Assembly: GCF_036288925.1 (NCBI RefSeq)
Contig: NZ_CP127167.1
Location: forward strand, 1,488,001-1,552,000
Direction: 5' to 3'
Origin: Haemophilus parainfluenzae
Lineage (GTDB): Bacteria > Pseudomonadota > Gammaproteobacteria > Enterobacterales > Pasteurellaceae
Length of the DNA: 64,000 nucleotides
The stretch's first letter is position 1, and each line of letters opens with the position of its first letter. The notes below the pieces were generated by a model that worked only from the letters and a program-made list of their open reading frames with translations, was not told the DNA's origin and did no database searches. The translations under genes were made by a program, and so were the position numbers. Shown here piece by piece: positions 36,874 to 45,385 of this stretch.

Positions 36874-37040
36874 CTGCCAAATCTCCCCTTACCCCTCTTT
36901 GCTAAAGAGGGGAATAAGAGCGGTCAATTTCAATCTAGTTTTCTGCATTAACAACAGAAAATTAAAATGAGAGAGGAGTGCTTTATTGCTAAAGAAAAAT
37001 CCCCCTCTTTAGCAAAGAGGGGTAAGGGGAGATTTGGCAG
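36874..37040. repeat. Intergenic element with 39-bp perfect inverted arms
   Basis: 36874-36912 and 37002-37040 are perfect inverted copies of 39 bases. Each arm also contains its own hairpin, CCCCTCTTT/AAAGAGGGG. The 89-base centre has a GAGCGGTCA stretch and a TTTTCTG/CAGAAAA repeat. The layout resembles a small MITE- or BIME-like intergenic repeat inserted between hyfI and hycH; a transcript could fold the arms together. Confidence 0.85.
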
Positions 37041-37086
37041 TATTGATTAGCGAAGAAATTACTTTACAAGTTTTATAGGACGTACC

Positions 37087-37494
37087 ATGACAACCCATGT
37101 TTTTTTCTATTTACTCAATGAGCGTTTCGTCGAAAACGATGAACAAGTGCCAGAGCAAGCAAAACAGGTGATGTATTACTCTTTGGCGATTGGTCACCAT
37201 GTTGGCGTAATTGATTGTTTTAAAAAATTACTGGTTTGCGATTACGATGCTTATCAACGTTTTGTAGATAGCTTTCCAGAAGGGGATGCTAAACGTAAAT
37301 TTGCCGGCTTAATACGATTCGGTGAAATCGTGATTGATTCTAGCCATGTCAATTTATTGGCGAAAGCGATGGATGAAAATAAAGCAAATTTCACCCCAGA
37401 ACATCAAGAGTGGGTCGAAATTCTGATGAATACGTTAGCATCAATTCAGCGTGAACCTGTGATGTATATTATGGTGAAACGTCGTGACGAATAA
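37087..37494 (+). CDS. hycH: Formate hydrogenlyase maturation protein HycH
   Basis: A 135-residue HycH/HyfJ-family protein (VMYYSLAIGHHVGVIDCF, FAGLIRFGEIVIDSSHVNLL). In E. coli HycH is needed for assembly of the formate hydrogenlyase, though its reaction is not known. It starts after AGGACGTACC. The hycI start lies inside its 3' end, so the two are coupled. Equivalent genes end the hyc and hyf operons in enterobacteria. Confidence 0.9.
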   Translation: MTTHVFFYLLNERFVENDEQVPEQAKQVMYYSLAIGHHVGVIDCFKKLLVCDYDAYQRFVDSFPEGDAKRKFAGLIRFGEIVIDSSHVNLLAKAMDENKANFTPEHQEWVEILMNTLASIQREPVMYIMVKRRDE

Positions 37495-37942
37495 TGTGAT
37501 CTTAACCGTTGGCAACAGCATGATGGGGGATGACGGTGCTGGCCCTTATCTCTATCAGCTATTGAATGAAAATCCATTGCCAAATTGGACCGCACTTGAC
37601 GGTGGCTCAGCACCGGAAAATGTTGCACATATTGTGCGAGGCATGAAACCTGATTTGCTTTTAATTTTCGATGCGGCTGATATGGAATTAGCACCGGGCA
37701 AAATCCGAATCATTGAAAAAGAGAGCATTGCGGAAATGTTTTTCATGAGTACGCATAATATGCCGCTCAATTATCTCATCGAGCAACTGGAACAAGATAT
37801 TAAACAAATTGTTTTTGTTGGGCTTCAACCCGATCTGGTTTCCTTTGGTTTTCCAATGACAGAAAGCGTAAAAGAGTCTGTGCAATTTATGTATGATTTT
37901 TTAAAAGAGGGAAGATCGCTTGAAGAGATTCCTGTTTTGTAA
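37484..37942 (+). CDS. hycI: Hydrogenase large-subunit endopeptidase HycI
   Basis: A 152-residue protease of the HycI family that removes the C-terminal peptide of HyfG after nickel insertion. The metal-binding acidic residues are in GNSMMGDDGAG near residue 10 and LIFDAADME near residue 60; DGGSAPEN and the histidine of THNMPLNYL (near residue 90) are also conserved. A GTG start at 37484 overlaps hycH by 11 bases and aligns well with the E. coli N-terminus. Confidence 0.94.
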   Translation: MTNNVILTVGNSMMGDDGAGPYLYQLLNENPLPNWTALDGGSAPENVAHIVRGMKPDLLLIFDAADMELAPGKIRIIEKESIAEMFFMSTHNMPLNYLIEQLEQDIKQIVFVGLQPDLVSFGFPMTESVKESVQFMYDFLKEGRSLEEIPVL

Positions 37943-38040
37943 AAAAGTGAGGGTGATTTTCTAAACATATTTTAAAAATATTACGAAAACCTGTTTTATA
38001 TCAATAAATCCATGTTTTTTATAAGACTATAAGTTGATTT

Positions 38041-38059
38041 TGGGTGTAATATATACCCA
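38041..38059. promoter_or_regulatory. Palindrome in the fdhF leader
   Basis: TGGGTGTAATATATACCCA has inverted TGGGT/ACCCA arms around an AT-rich centre, 60 bases upstream of fdhF. Possible operator; regulator unknown. Confidence 0.35.
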
Positions 38060-38119
38060 GAATTAATTATTCTAATTCTATCTCTAACCTCGTGTTGTAT
38101 CTAAAATAAGGACGTTACT

Positions 38120-40279
38120 ATGGCTATTAAAAAAGTAATTACCGTATGTCCGTATTGTGCCTCAGGTTGTAAAATCCATCTTTTGGTGGAAAACAACAAA
38201 ATTGTGGGAGCTGAAGGTGCAAACGGCAAGACAAACGAAGGGGAGTTATGCCTAAAAGGATATTATGGCTGGGATTTTGTGCATGATACAAAAATCCTGA
38301 CTCCTCGCCTGACTCAACCGATGATCCGCTACAAACGTGGCGAACCATTCACACCAGTGAGCTGGGAAGAAGCGATTTCTTACACAGCAAAACGTCTCAG
38401 TGAAATCAAAGAAAAGTACGGTAACGAATCTATTATGGTAACGGGCTCTTCCCGTGGACCAGGTAACGAAGTGAACTTCGTTATGCAAAAATTCGCCCGT
38501 GCGGTATTAGGAAATAACAACATTGACTGTTGTGCGCGCGTGTGACACGGCCCTTCTGTAACAGGTCTGCTCAAATCGGTCGGTAACGGCGCAATGTCCA
38601 ACTCAATTGTTGAGATTGAAGATACCAAATGCGTATTTATTTTTGGCTATAATGCCTCCACTTCACATCCTATTGTGGCGCGTCGGATTAACCACGCCAA
38701 AGCAAAAGGGGCGAAAGTGATTGTTTGTGACCCTCGTAAAATCGAAACAGCCCGTATTGCGGATATTTATGCACCGCTTGCTAACGGGTCTAACGTGGCA
38801 TTCTTGAATGCGATGATGAATGTGATTTTAGAAGAAGGATTACAAGATCAAACATTTATTGATGAACACACCGAAAACTTCGATGCGTTCTATGAAACCG
38901 TGAAAGCTTATACACCGGAATCCACTCAACACATCACCGGTATTGAGCCTGAAATGTTGCGTGAAATTGCCCGCACTTATGCGAAAGCGGAAACCGCTAC
39001 TATCTTATGGGGTATGGGCGTTTGCCAATTCCGTCAAGGTGTAGAAACCGTACGTGCATTAGCAAGCTTGGCAATGCTTACCGGTAACTTAGGTAAACCA
39101 AATGTTGGGGTGAACCCAGTACGTGGTCAAAACAACGTACAGGGTGCATGCGATATGGGGGCGTTATTCAACACATTACCTGGCTATCAAAGTTTTGCTA
39201 ATCCAGAGATTAATGCAAAATTTGCGAAAGCTTGGGGCGTGCCATCTATTCCAACCAAACCTGGTGTGCCGTTGAGTGAAGTGCCTGAAGCGATCATGGA
39301 AGATAAAATTAAAGCATTCTATATCATGGGTGAAGATACATTACAAACTGAGCCTGATATTAATGCGGTTAAAAAAGCCTTCGAGAAAGTTGAGCTTCTT
39401 ATTGTTCAAGATATCTTCATGACTCAAACCGCAGCAGAAGCAGATATTTTATTACCTGCGACTTCTTGTGCTGAGCATGAAGGGGTGTATAGTGCCGCCG
39501 ACCGTGGTTTCCAACGTTTCTATAAAGCGGTTGAACCAACCGGCGATGTTAAGGATGACTGGGTGATCATTAGCGAAATTGCTACGGCAATGGGCTACCC
39601 AATGCACTATAACAATACCAAAGAAATTTGGGATGAGTTACGTGATCTTTGTCCACTTTATAAAGGGGCAACTTACGAAAAAATGGAAGGTATGGGCTAT
39701 ATCCAATGGCCATGTACTGACGAAGGTCCTGAAGATCAAGGTACAACATACTTGTATAAAGGCCAAATCTTCGACCGTCCGAATGGCAAAGCTGAGTTCT
39801 TTGCTTGTGATTGGGAGCCACCGATGGAAGAGCTTTCTGAAGAATTCCCATTAGTACTCTCTACCGTGCGTGAAGTTGGTCACTATTCTTGCCGTTCAAT
39901 GACTGGTAACTGCCGCGCTCTAGCTGCACTAGCGGATGAGCCGGGATTCGTACAAATGAATGATCAAGATGCCAAAGAATTAGGTATTAAAAATAATGAC
40001 TTGGTTTGGATTGCTTCTCCGCGTGGTAAAGTGATTTCTCGCGCGGATGTGAGCACTCGTACTAACAAAGGCGCTTGTTATATGACCTATCAATGGTGGA
40101 TCGGTAAATGTAACGAATTAACCGCTGAACATTTGAACCCGGGTTCTAGAACGCCGGAATACAAATATAGCGCGGTTCGTATTGAGAAAATTGAAGACCA
40201 AGCCTGGGCTGAACGCTATGTGGTCACTGAATACGCGAAATTAAAAAATCGCTTAAAAGAAACCGCACTTGTGGCTTAA
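38120..40279 (+). CDS. fdhF: Formate dehydrogenase H, selenocysteine-containing
   Basis: A 719-residue molybdopterin enzyme that oxidises formate and hands electrons to HyfA. A 4Fe-4S site is at the N-terminus (CPYCASGCKIHLLVE near residue 11 and GELCLKG near 43). An in-frame TGA at 38543-38545 lies at codon 142 in CCARV-U-HGPSV, exactly where E. coli FdhF has its selenocysteine (140), and the frame continues to 40279, so this is not a broken gene. A SECIS hairpin follows the TGA. The C-terminal region carries the usual molybdopterin-binding segments (GNCRALAALADEPGFVQMN). The start is preceded by AAGGACG. Confidence 0.96.
38543..38583 (+). promoter_or_regulatory. SECIS element of fdhF
   Basis: The TGA and the next 38 bases closely match the E. 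coli fdhF element. The apical part AGGTCTGC, which SelB recognises, is exact (38563-38570), and CGGTCGGTAA closes the stem. It directs selenocysteine insertion at codon 142. Confidence 0.92.
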
Positions 40280-40298
40280 TTAGTGTCATAAATGAATG

Positions 40299-40330
40299 AC
40301 GGGCGAACTTAAATGGTTCGCCCGTTTTTT
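40299..40330. terminator. Terminator between fdhF and nikO
   Basis: ACGGGCGAAC (40299-40308) and GTTCGCCCGT (40316-40325) form a perfect 10-bp stem followed by T-run. Confidence 0.9.
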
Positions 40331-40362
40331 ATTCAATTATTTTCTCATGATTATGAACGCAT

Positions 40363-41004
40363 TTAGCCATCATTATCTGTGGCTAAAGACAAACAGGAAT
40401 CGGCGAGCGTTTCACTAAAGTGTAAATCATGCGAGGCAATAAGCATTGGTAACTGTAACTCGCGTAAAAGTGCGGTCAGTTTGGCAATATTTTTTACATC
40501 CAGTCCATTGGTTGGTTCATCAAGTAATAATACTTTGGGTTGCATCGCTAGCACGCCAGCCAGTGCAGTAAAATTCTGTTCACCACCAGATAGGGTATTC
40601 ACGGAACGATCTTTTAATCCAACAATATTCAGACGTTCCAGTTGTTGCAAGGCAATTTGATAGGCTTCATCTCTGTTCAATCCTTGATTAAGTGGACCAA
40701 AGGCCACATCATCAAATACGGTTGGACCGAAAAGTTGATCGCCTGCATGTTGGAAACAGATACCAATCTTTCCACGTAACGGTACAAAATCTTTTTCTTG
40801 ACGGCAGGTGTTATCGAACCAGCGAATCTCACCTTGTTGGTAAGGTATAAACCCTAATAGGCTATGTAATAGCGTTGATTTCCCACAACCAATATCGCCT
40901 TGTAAAAAAAGACGATGACCTTCAGGGAGCTCAAAAGAAAGGTTATCAATAATCACACGTTGGTCGCGCATGATCTGTAATTGTTTGACTTCGAGGACGT
41001 TCAT
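40363..41004 (-). CDS. nikO: Nickel ECF transporter ATP-binding protein NikO
   Basis: About 213 residues, an ABC ATPase with Walker A (GDIGCGKSTLL near residue 38), Q-loop (CFQHAGDQLFGPTV), signature LSGGEQNFTAL and Walker B (VLLLDEPTNG). It drives nickel uptake with NikM and NikQ. The ATG at 41004 shares its A with the nikQ stop TGA, so translation is coupled; a TTG at 41007 is the only other start. Last gene of nikKLMQO. Substrate nickel rather than cobalt is inferred from NikK/NikL, NimR and the hydrogenase context. Confidence 0.92.
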   Translation of the reverse strand: MNVLEVKQLQIMRDQRVIIDNLSFELPEGHRLFLQGDIGCGKSTLLHSLLGFIPYQQGEIRWFDNTCRQEKDFVPLRGKIGICFQHAGDQLFGPTVFDDVAFGPLNQGLNRDEAYQIALQQLERLNIVGLKDRSVNTLSGGEQNFTALAGVLAMQPKVLLLDEPTNGLDVKNIAKLTALLRELQLPMLIASHDLHFSETLADSCLSLATDNDG

Positions 41005-41648
41005 CAAGATTTATCCTGTGTTTTTTTCACATCATGCAGCTGAAAGCCACGTGCTTTTAGCGCCATTTCTGTTTTTTCTGCTTTAACGAGAGCATGAATT
41101 AATAATAATGCCACGCGTTGTGATGCAATGAATAAGGTTCTGCTGTTAAGTTTTGGCTGGTATCCGCGTGCGCGCATTGCCATATCCATTTTTTTATGTA
41201 CATCACCGAGTACAGAAATATAACGTACGGTTAGAACAAATAGGTGAAGTAGTTTTTCGGGCAATGGTAAACGACATAATGCTTGTAATAAAAGGCTCTT
41301 GTTCATATCAATTAACAAGAGGCGAGTTAAACTTAAAATCAAATTGAAGCGTAGCGTGATGAGCCGTGCGAGCTGAATACCCATTGGATTTAATACTAAA
41401 CCTTGCTCGGTGATTTTCCAACTTAAGGTCAACCAAACAAGCAAAGTGAAAAAATTCAGTTTTAGCCAATATTTGAAATAACCGGCAAGGGATTTTTGAT
41501 AACGTATTAGCGCAATAAGTAACCCGCTGAATACGATCAGATTAAGGATAATAAGCGTTGAAATATGTGTCATTGTGCTGACGATAAGTCCACACAAAAA
41601 CACATAAATTAATCGTAAGTGCGGTTGAAAAATAGCAAGAAAATTCAT
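41004..41648 (-). CDS. nikQ: Nickel ECF transporter transmembrane protein NikQ
   Basis: A 214-residue CbiQ/NikQ-family membrane coupling protein with four or five hydrophobic segments. The cytoplasmic coupling motifs are visible as MDMAMRARGYQPKL and EKTEMALKARGFQ (A-R-G signatures that contact the ATPase). It overlaps nikM by ATGA and nikO by one base. Usual length is slightly greater (about 220-250), but nothing appears missing. Confidence 0.92.
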   Translation of the reverse strand: MNFLAIFQPHLRLIYVFLCGLIVSTMTHISTLIILNLIVFSGLLIALIRYQKSLAGYFKYWLKLNFFTLLVWLTLSWKITEQGLVLNPMGIQLARLITLRFNLILSLTRLLLIDMNKSLLLQALCRLPLPEKLLHLFVLTVRYISVLGDVHKKMDMAMRARGYQPKLNSRTLFIASQRVALLLIHALVKAEKTEMALKARGFQLHDVKKTQDKS

Positions 41649-42256
41649 TTCACTACACTGAGCGCTGTTGGATACATTTTGTTTAACAATAAGACCACCC
41701 CGACGCTGACGATACTGTCGACAATAAACACGGGAATATGTGATATCACCAGAAGCATAATTAGATCGCTGTAGGCTTTACCGCCATCTAGAGCCAAGAC
41801 TAAAGAAGCGAGCAAGGCTGAACCGCCAACGCCGATCACGCCAGCTCCAATTCCTGCAGTAATTTGAGTGCGACGGGAATTGTCATTTTCAAGCCTTTTT
41901 GCAAATAGCCAATGTACAAGAAGGGCTGGTAATGCCATTACGCATAAATTGACACCTAATACGGCAAATCCCCCGAAGGAAAATAGCAGGGCTTGTAATA
42001 CCAATGCGATTAAAAAAGCAGGGAAAACAGCCCAGCCGAGAAACAGGCCGGCCATGCCGTTTAAGATGAGATGCACGCTACCAATACCAACCGGTACATG
42101 AATGGTACCCGCAACAAAAAAAGCAGCAGCAAACAATGCTGTTAGCGGTAATTGCTGCGAATTGAGGCGTTTCAGGCCAATCATTACGCAGACTAATGCG
42201 ACAGCTGCACCACCAAGCAATACGGGTGTATGCAACACACCTTCCGATAAATGCAT
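41645..42256 (-). CDS. nikM: Nickel ECF transporter substrate-binding membrane protein NikM
   Basis: About 203 residues, the CbiM/NikM substrate-capture subunit with some seven membrane segments. In the family the metal is bound by the N-terminal Met, His2 and further His residues; the start at 42256 gives MHLSEGVLH, exactly that pattern, and GTIHVPVGIGSVHLILNG supplies the inner histidines. An open frame 9 codons longer is therefore rejected. AAGGAAAG precedes the ATG. Follows nikL without gap. Confidence 0.93.
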   Translation of the reverse strand: MHLSEGVLHTPVLLGGAAVALVCVMIGLKRLNSQQLPLTALFAAAFFVAGTIHVPVGIGSVHLILNGMAGLFLGWAVFPAFLIALVLQALLFSFGGFAVLGVNLCVMALPALLVHWLFAKRLENDNSRRTQITAGIGAGVIGVGGSALLASLVLALDGGKAYSDLIMLLVISHIPVFIVDSIVSVGVVLLLNKMYPTALSVVK

Positions 42257-42257
42257 A

Positions 42258-42761
42258 TTATCTTTCCTTAGATTGCGACGCACGCGTCATCTTTGAGGCT
42301 CTAATCAATGCCCATAAGCCAAAAATACCAACAATATAACCGATACCACCAATAATATCGTGCAGGTAAATTTTGTCTTTTAATTTAGAAATATCTTCGC
42401 GAACCAACATCAATGCATTGTTACTGTTATTAGTGGTTTGTGCAGATACTCTGTTGGCAACAATTGAGGCTCGATGTCCTTCTTCACCTTCTATCACCAC
42501 TTTAATGGCACCTTCGGTAGTCGTATTGATCGGATAGGCAAATTGCCCATCGCGATCCGTTTTGCCTTCCAATAGAGGAGAGTCCTGGCCTGCTTGCAAA
42601 ATTTCCATATAAGTTTCTGCCGCAGGGGTCATATCGGAATAATAGGCTTTACCAGAGACTGTGCGTCCATCATATTGTGCAAAAACATGCAAACTATGAG
42701 CCAATGCTGATGGTGCGCACAGCCAGGTGAAAAGTGCGGTTAAAAATATAACTCTTTTCAT
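42258..42761 (-). CDS. nikL: Nickel ECF transporter accessory protein NikL
   Basis: A 167-residue protein with an N-terminal signal sequence (to about residue 21, SALA) whose mature part begins HSLHVFAQYDG, an extracytoplasmic beta-domain (GKTDRDGQFAYPI) and one C-terminal membrane segment (IIGGIGYIVGIFGLWALI). This is the NikL layout of Pasteurellaceae-type nickel transporters. The start overlaps the nikK stop by one base. The role is accessory to NikM; the histidines after the signal could bind metal, which is inference. Confidence 0.85.
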   Translation of the reverse strand: MKRVIFLTALFTWLCAPSALAHSLHVFAQYDGRTVSGKAYYSDMTPAAETYMEILQAGQDSPLLEGKTDRDGQFAYPINTTTEGAIKVVIEGEEGHRASIVANRVSAQTTNNSNNALMLVREDISKLKDKIYLHDIIGGIGYIVGIFGLWALIRASKMTRASQSKER

Positions 42762-43444
42762 TATTTTGCATCAAAAGTCAGCATATATTCAACACTGCGC
42801 TCGGTATAGTCAGGGTTTTCTTTAACTGGCTCGTCAAATTCAGCCCAAACTTTGTTATAACCCGCTTTAGGGGTGAATTGTGCGATACCTTTTTCATTGG
42901 TTAAGTTGAATGGGTGATCTTCGCCTAACCCCACTTTGATGCCTTGCACAGGTTTACCTTTTACTAACACGAGAATATCGAGTGGTTGTCCCGCTTTCGG
43001 TTCACTTTGAGGGATTAATTCATAATCCATATTGTGTGATTTATTTGCTTGCGTATCCCAGTGTAAAATGGCTTTACCGAATTTGATTGGATTAACACTG
43101 CGTACAGCTTCAGGTGCCTGTTGTTTGGTTTTTTCGACATATTTACCGCTAGGTAATTTTGACCAAACACCATTATCAAAGCGAATAAAAGCGATGGCTG
43201 CATCTGGTGCAGCAAAGTGTGCTTCGCCTTCCTTAAAGTTTACAGTGGCATTTTGCAATTGGCCCTTAGCATCGAGTAGGCGTACCACTTTTAATTTGCT
43301 TTGAGGATAGGTTTCAGTTTCCTCATGACCAAATTTAACCACATATTGCCCTTTTGCATCCTTAGCAGGCTCCAACCAAACATTATGTGCATTAGCAAGT
43401 GAAGCACCGAATAGTGCGGTAATAAACAATGCTGTTTTTTTCAT
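42761..43444 (-). CDS. nikK: Periplasmic nickel-uptake protein NikK (DUF4198)
   Basis: A 227-residue exported protein of the DUF4198/NikK family. Signal peptide to about residue 19 (ASLANA), then HNVWLEPAKDAKGQYVVKFGHEE, whose histidines near the mature N-terminus are typical. It probably binds nickel in the periplasm for NikLMQO. It is the first gene of the nik operon; AGGAGAACTTCC precedes the ATG on the coding strand. The promoter carries a MerR-type operator. Confidence 0.87.
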   Translation of the reverse strand: MKKTALFITALFGASLANAHNVWLEPAKDAKGQYVVKFGHEETETYPQSKLKVVRLLDAKGQLQNATVNFKEGEAHFAAPDAAIAFIRFDNGVWSKLPSGKYVEKTKQQAPEAVRSVNPIKFGKAILHWDTQANKSHNMDYELIPQSEPKAGQPLDILVLVKGKPVQGIKVGLGEDHPFNLTNEKGIAQFTPKAGYNKVWAEFDEPVKENPDYTERSVEYMLTFDAK

Positions 43445-43482
43445 GGAAGTTCTCCTTTTCTAACATGTGAATACTATGATAA

Positions 43483-43513
43483 AGTATAAAATATGAAGTA
43501 ACTTCAGAGTCAA
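43483..43513 (-). promoter_or_regulatory. nikK promoter with NimR (MerR-type) operator
   Basis: On the minus strand TTGACT (43508-43513) and TATACT (43483-43488) are separated by 19 bases, the long spacer typical of MerR-controlled promoters. The spacer contains the perfect dyad TGAAGTAACTTCA (43494-43506). Predicts direct control of nikKLMQO by NimR. Confidence 0.85.
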
Positions 43514-43529
43514 GTGTAATTTTATAAAA

Positions 43530-43943
43530 ATGAAAATTGGTCAACTAGCCAATATCGTTGGCTGTACGGTGGAGGCCGTACGTTTCTATGAAAAGCAAGG
43601 ATTAATCGAACCCGCCAAACGAACGAGCGGTAATTTTCGTGTTTATACGGAAGAGCATTTGAAACAACTTTCTTTTATTTGTTATTGCCGCAGTTTGGAT
43701 ATTTCACTAAAAGAAATCAAAATGTTGCTGAATCCGCAATGTGCCACTCAAGAGCAGGAAAGGGAAATCAATGAGCTGCTAGATCGACATATTCGAGAAG
43801 TATCAAAACGGATCCATGAATTAGCTCACTTGAGACTTCGCTTAATTCAGCTCAAAGGTAAATGTAGTCACTTTGAGCAAAATAATGATTTAATGAACAC
43901 TTTATTGCAGCACAGTGGCATTAATTTTGTGCCGTTGAAATAA
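43530..43943 (+). CDS. nimR: MerR-family nickel-responsive regulator NimR
   Basis: A 137-residue MerR-family protein. The winged helix at the N-terminus contains VRFYEKQGLIEPAKR; a long helix (residues 80-115) forms the dimer coiled coil; cysteines at the C-terminal half (NPQCAT, KGKCSHF) are candidate metal ligands. NimR in H. influenzae activates or tunes the nickel importer, and this gene sits divergent to nikK across a MerR-type operator, so the same role is inferred. Confidence 0.87.
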   Translation: MKIGQLANIVGCTVEAVRFYEKQGLIEPAKRTSGNFRVYTEEHLKQLSFICYCRSLDISLKEIKMLLNPQCATQEQEREINELLDRHIREVSKRIHELAHLRLRLIQLKGKCSHFEQNNDLMNTLLQHSGINFVPLK

Positions 43944-43991
43944 AGTATAATGCCAACACGGGTGAATATTGAAACTCAGAAAATGAATAGT

Positions 43992-44027
43992 AAAAAGAGC
44001 AGAATTAAAACATACTGCTTTTTATCC
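43992..44027 (+). terminator. Hairpin between nimR and hypA
   Basis: AAAAAGAGCAG and CTGCTTTTTA pair with one bulge and a 12-base loop; the T-run is within the stem. It could terminate nimR or attenuate read-through into hypA. Confidence 0.6.
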
Positions 44028-44040
44028 TAAGGAGAAAATC

Positions 44041-44382
44041 ATGCACGAAATGTCCCTCTGTCAGAACATGATGGAAATTATTGAACAGCAACAGAAAAAG
44101 CATAACATCCATGAAGTGACAGATATCTGGCTAGAAATTGGAGCACTGTCTTGTGTCGAGCAAAGTGCGGTTGAATTTTGCTTTGAAATTATGCGTAAAG
44201 ATACTGTTGCTGAAAATTGCCAATTACATTTTATTCATTTACCCGCGATAGCATGGTGCTGGCAATGTCAAAAGGAAGTAGAGATTGAGGCCTATCAGGA
44301 TTGCTGTCCACATTGTCACAGTGCATGTTTACAACGTCGAAGCGGCACAGAATTTAGAGTGAAAGAAATTGCCGTAAAATAG
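44041..44382 (+). CDS. hypA: Hydrogenase nickel-insertion protein HypA
   Basis: A 113-residue HypA/HybF-family metallochaperone. The N-terminal MHEMSLCQ has the His2 and Glu3 nickel ligands; the zinc site is formed by CWQCQ near residue 73 and CPHCHSAC near residue 87. It passes nickel to the HyfG precursor with HypB. AAGGAGAAAATC precedes the start. A 187-base gap to hypB suggests a separate or internal promoter there. Confidence 0.95.
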   Translation: MHEMSLCQNMMEIIEQQQKKHNIHEVTDIWLEIGALSCVEQSAVEFCFEIMRKDTVAENCQLHFIHLPAIAWCWQCQKEVEIEAYQDCCPHCHSACLQRRSGTEFRVKEIAVK

Positions 44383-44569
44383 CAGAGTATTTTAATTGGT
44401 TAGAATGTCGTCTGACTTTTGAATATAAAACCCGCTAACTGATTGATAGTATGTGTTTATCTCTCTTCAAAGAATATATTTAACATTGAGAATATGGTAT
44501 TCTAACACACATGAATTAGCATAGATTCTAAGCATTTACAGAATAAACGAAAAATTATTGAGGTGACTT

Positions 44570-45376
44570 ATGTGTACAACCTGTGGCTGTGGCCATCCAG
44601 ACCAAGTCAGAATCGGTGAATTACCGCATGTTCATCATGATTCCAATGCGCAACATGCGACAAAACTACCTAATTTTTCTCACTCCTCCTTCCGCATGCC
44701 AGACACGCCGCAACAAGAAGAAACACAGCAACGATTACTGAAAGTAGAACAAGATATTCTTGGTGCCAACAATCAATTAGCCGATATGAATCGTCGTTTT
44801 TTTGCGAATCAGCATATTTTGGCACTTAATCTTGTTTCAAGTCCTGGTTCAGGCAAAACAACCTTATTGACGACTACGTTAAATGCATTAAAAAATGACT
44901 ATCCTTGTTATGTGATCGAGGGCGATCAACAAACAGAAAACGATGCGGATCGTATTCGTCAAACCGGTGTGCCAGCAATTCAAGTTAATACGGGTAAAGG
45001 TTGTCATTTAGATGCACAAATGATTGGTAATGCATTGGTGAAATTGCAGCCACAGGAAAATAGTCTGATGTTTATTGAAAATGTCGGAAACCTAGTCTGC
45101 CCATCAGAATTTGATTTAGGTGAGCATGCCAAAGTAGTGATTTTATCTGTAACAGAAGGTGAAGATAAACCACTCAAATATCCACATATGTTTGCGGCTT
45201 CTAAGTTAATGATTTTAAACAAAGTGGATTTACTGCCGTACTTAAATTTCGATGTGGAAAAATGTATTGCTTATGCGAAACAAGTGAATCCAACAATTGA
45301 GGTTATCCAGTTGTCTTCTCAAAGTGGAGAAGGATTACAGCAATGGCTAGACTGGTTAAAAGCGCAAGAACGATAG
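44570..45376 (+). CDS. hypB: Hydrogenase nickel-incorporation GTPase HypB
   Basis: A 268-residue G3E GTPase. The N-terminal high-affinity nickel motif CTTCGCG follows the start Met. A histidine-containing linker (HVHHD) is short compared with nickel-storing HypB proteins. GTPase motifs: [11 protein letters not shown] near residue 90, [29 protein letters not shown] and NKVDLLPY. First gene of hypBDE; GAGGTGACTT precedes the start. Confidence 0.96.
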   Translation: MCTTCGCGHPDQVRIGELPHVHHDSNAQHATKLPNFSHSSFRMPDTPQQEETQQRLLKVEQDILGANNQLADMNRRFFANQHILALNLVSSPGSGKTTLLTTTLNALKNDYPCYVIEGDQQTENDADRIRQTGVPAIQVNTGKGCHLDAQMIGNALVKLQPQENSLMFIENVGNLVCPSEFDLGEHAKVVILSVTEGEDKPLKYPHMFAASKLMILNKVDLLPYLNFDVEKCIAYAKQVNPTIEVIQLSSQSGEGLQQWLDWLKAQER

Positions 45377-45385
45377 GAGCATCAA

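Noticed and set aside
38120-38545. fdhF as a gene broken by a stop codon
   Set aside because: The TGA is at the known selenocysteine position, a SECIS follows, and the frame continues with family sequence.
44383-44569. FNR site before hypB
   Set aside because: A TTGAT at about 44441 has no matching ATCAA at the right distance.
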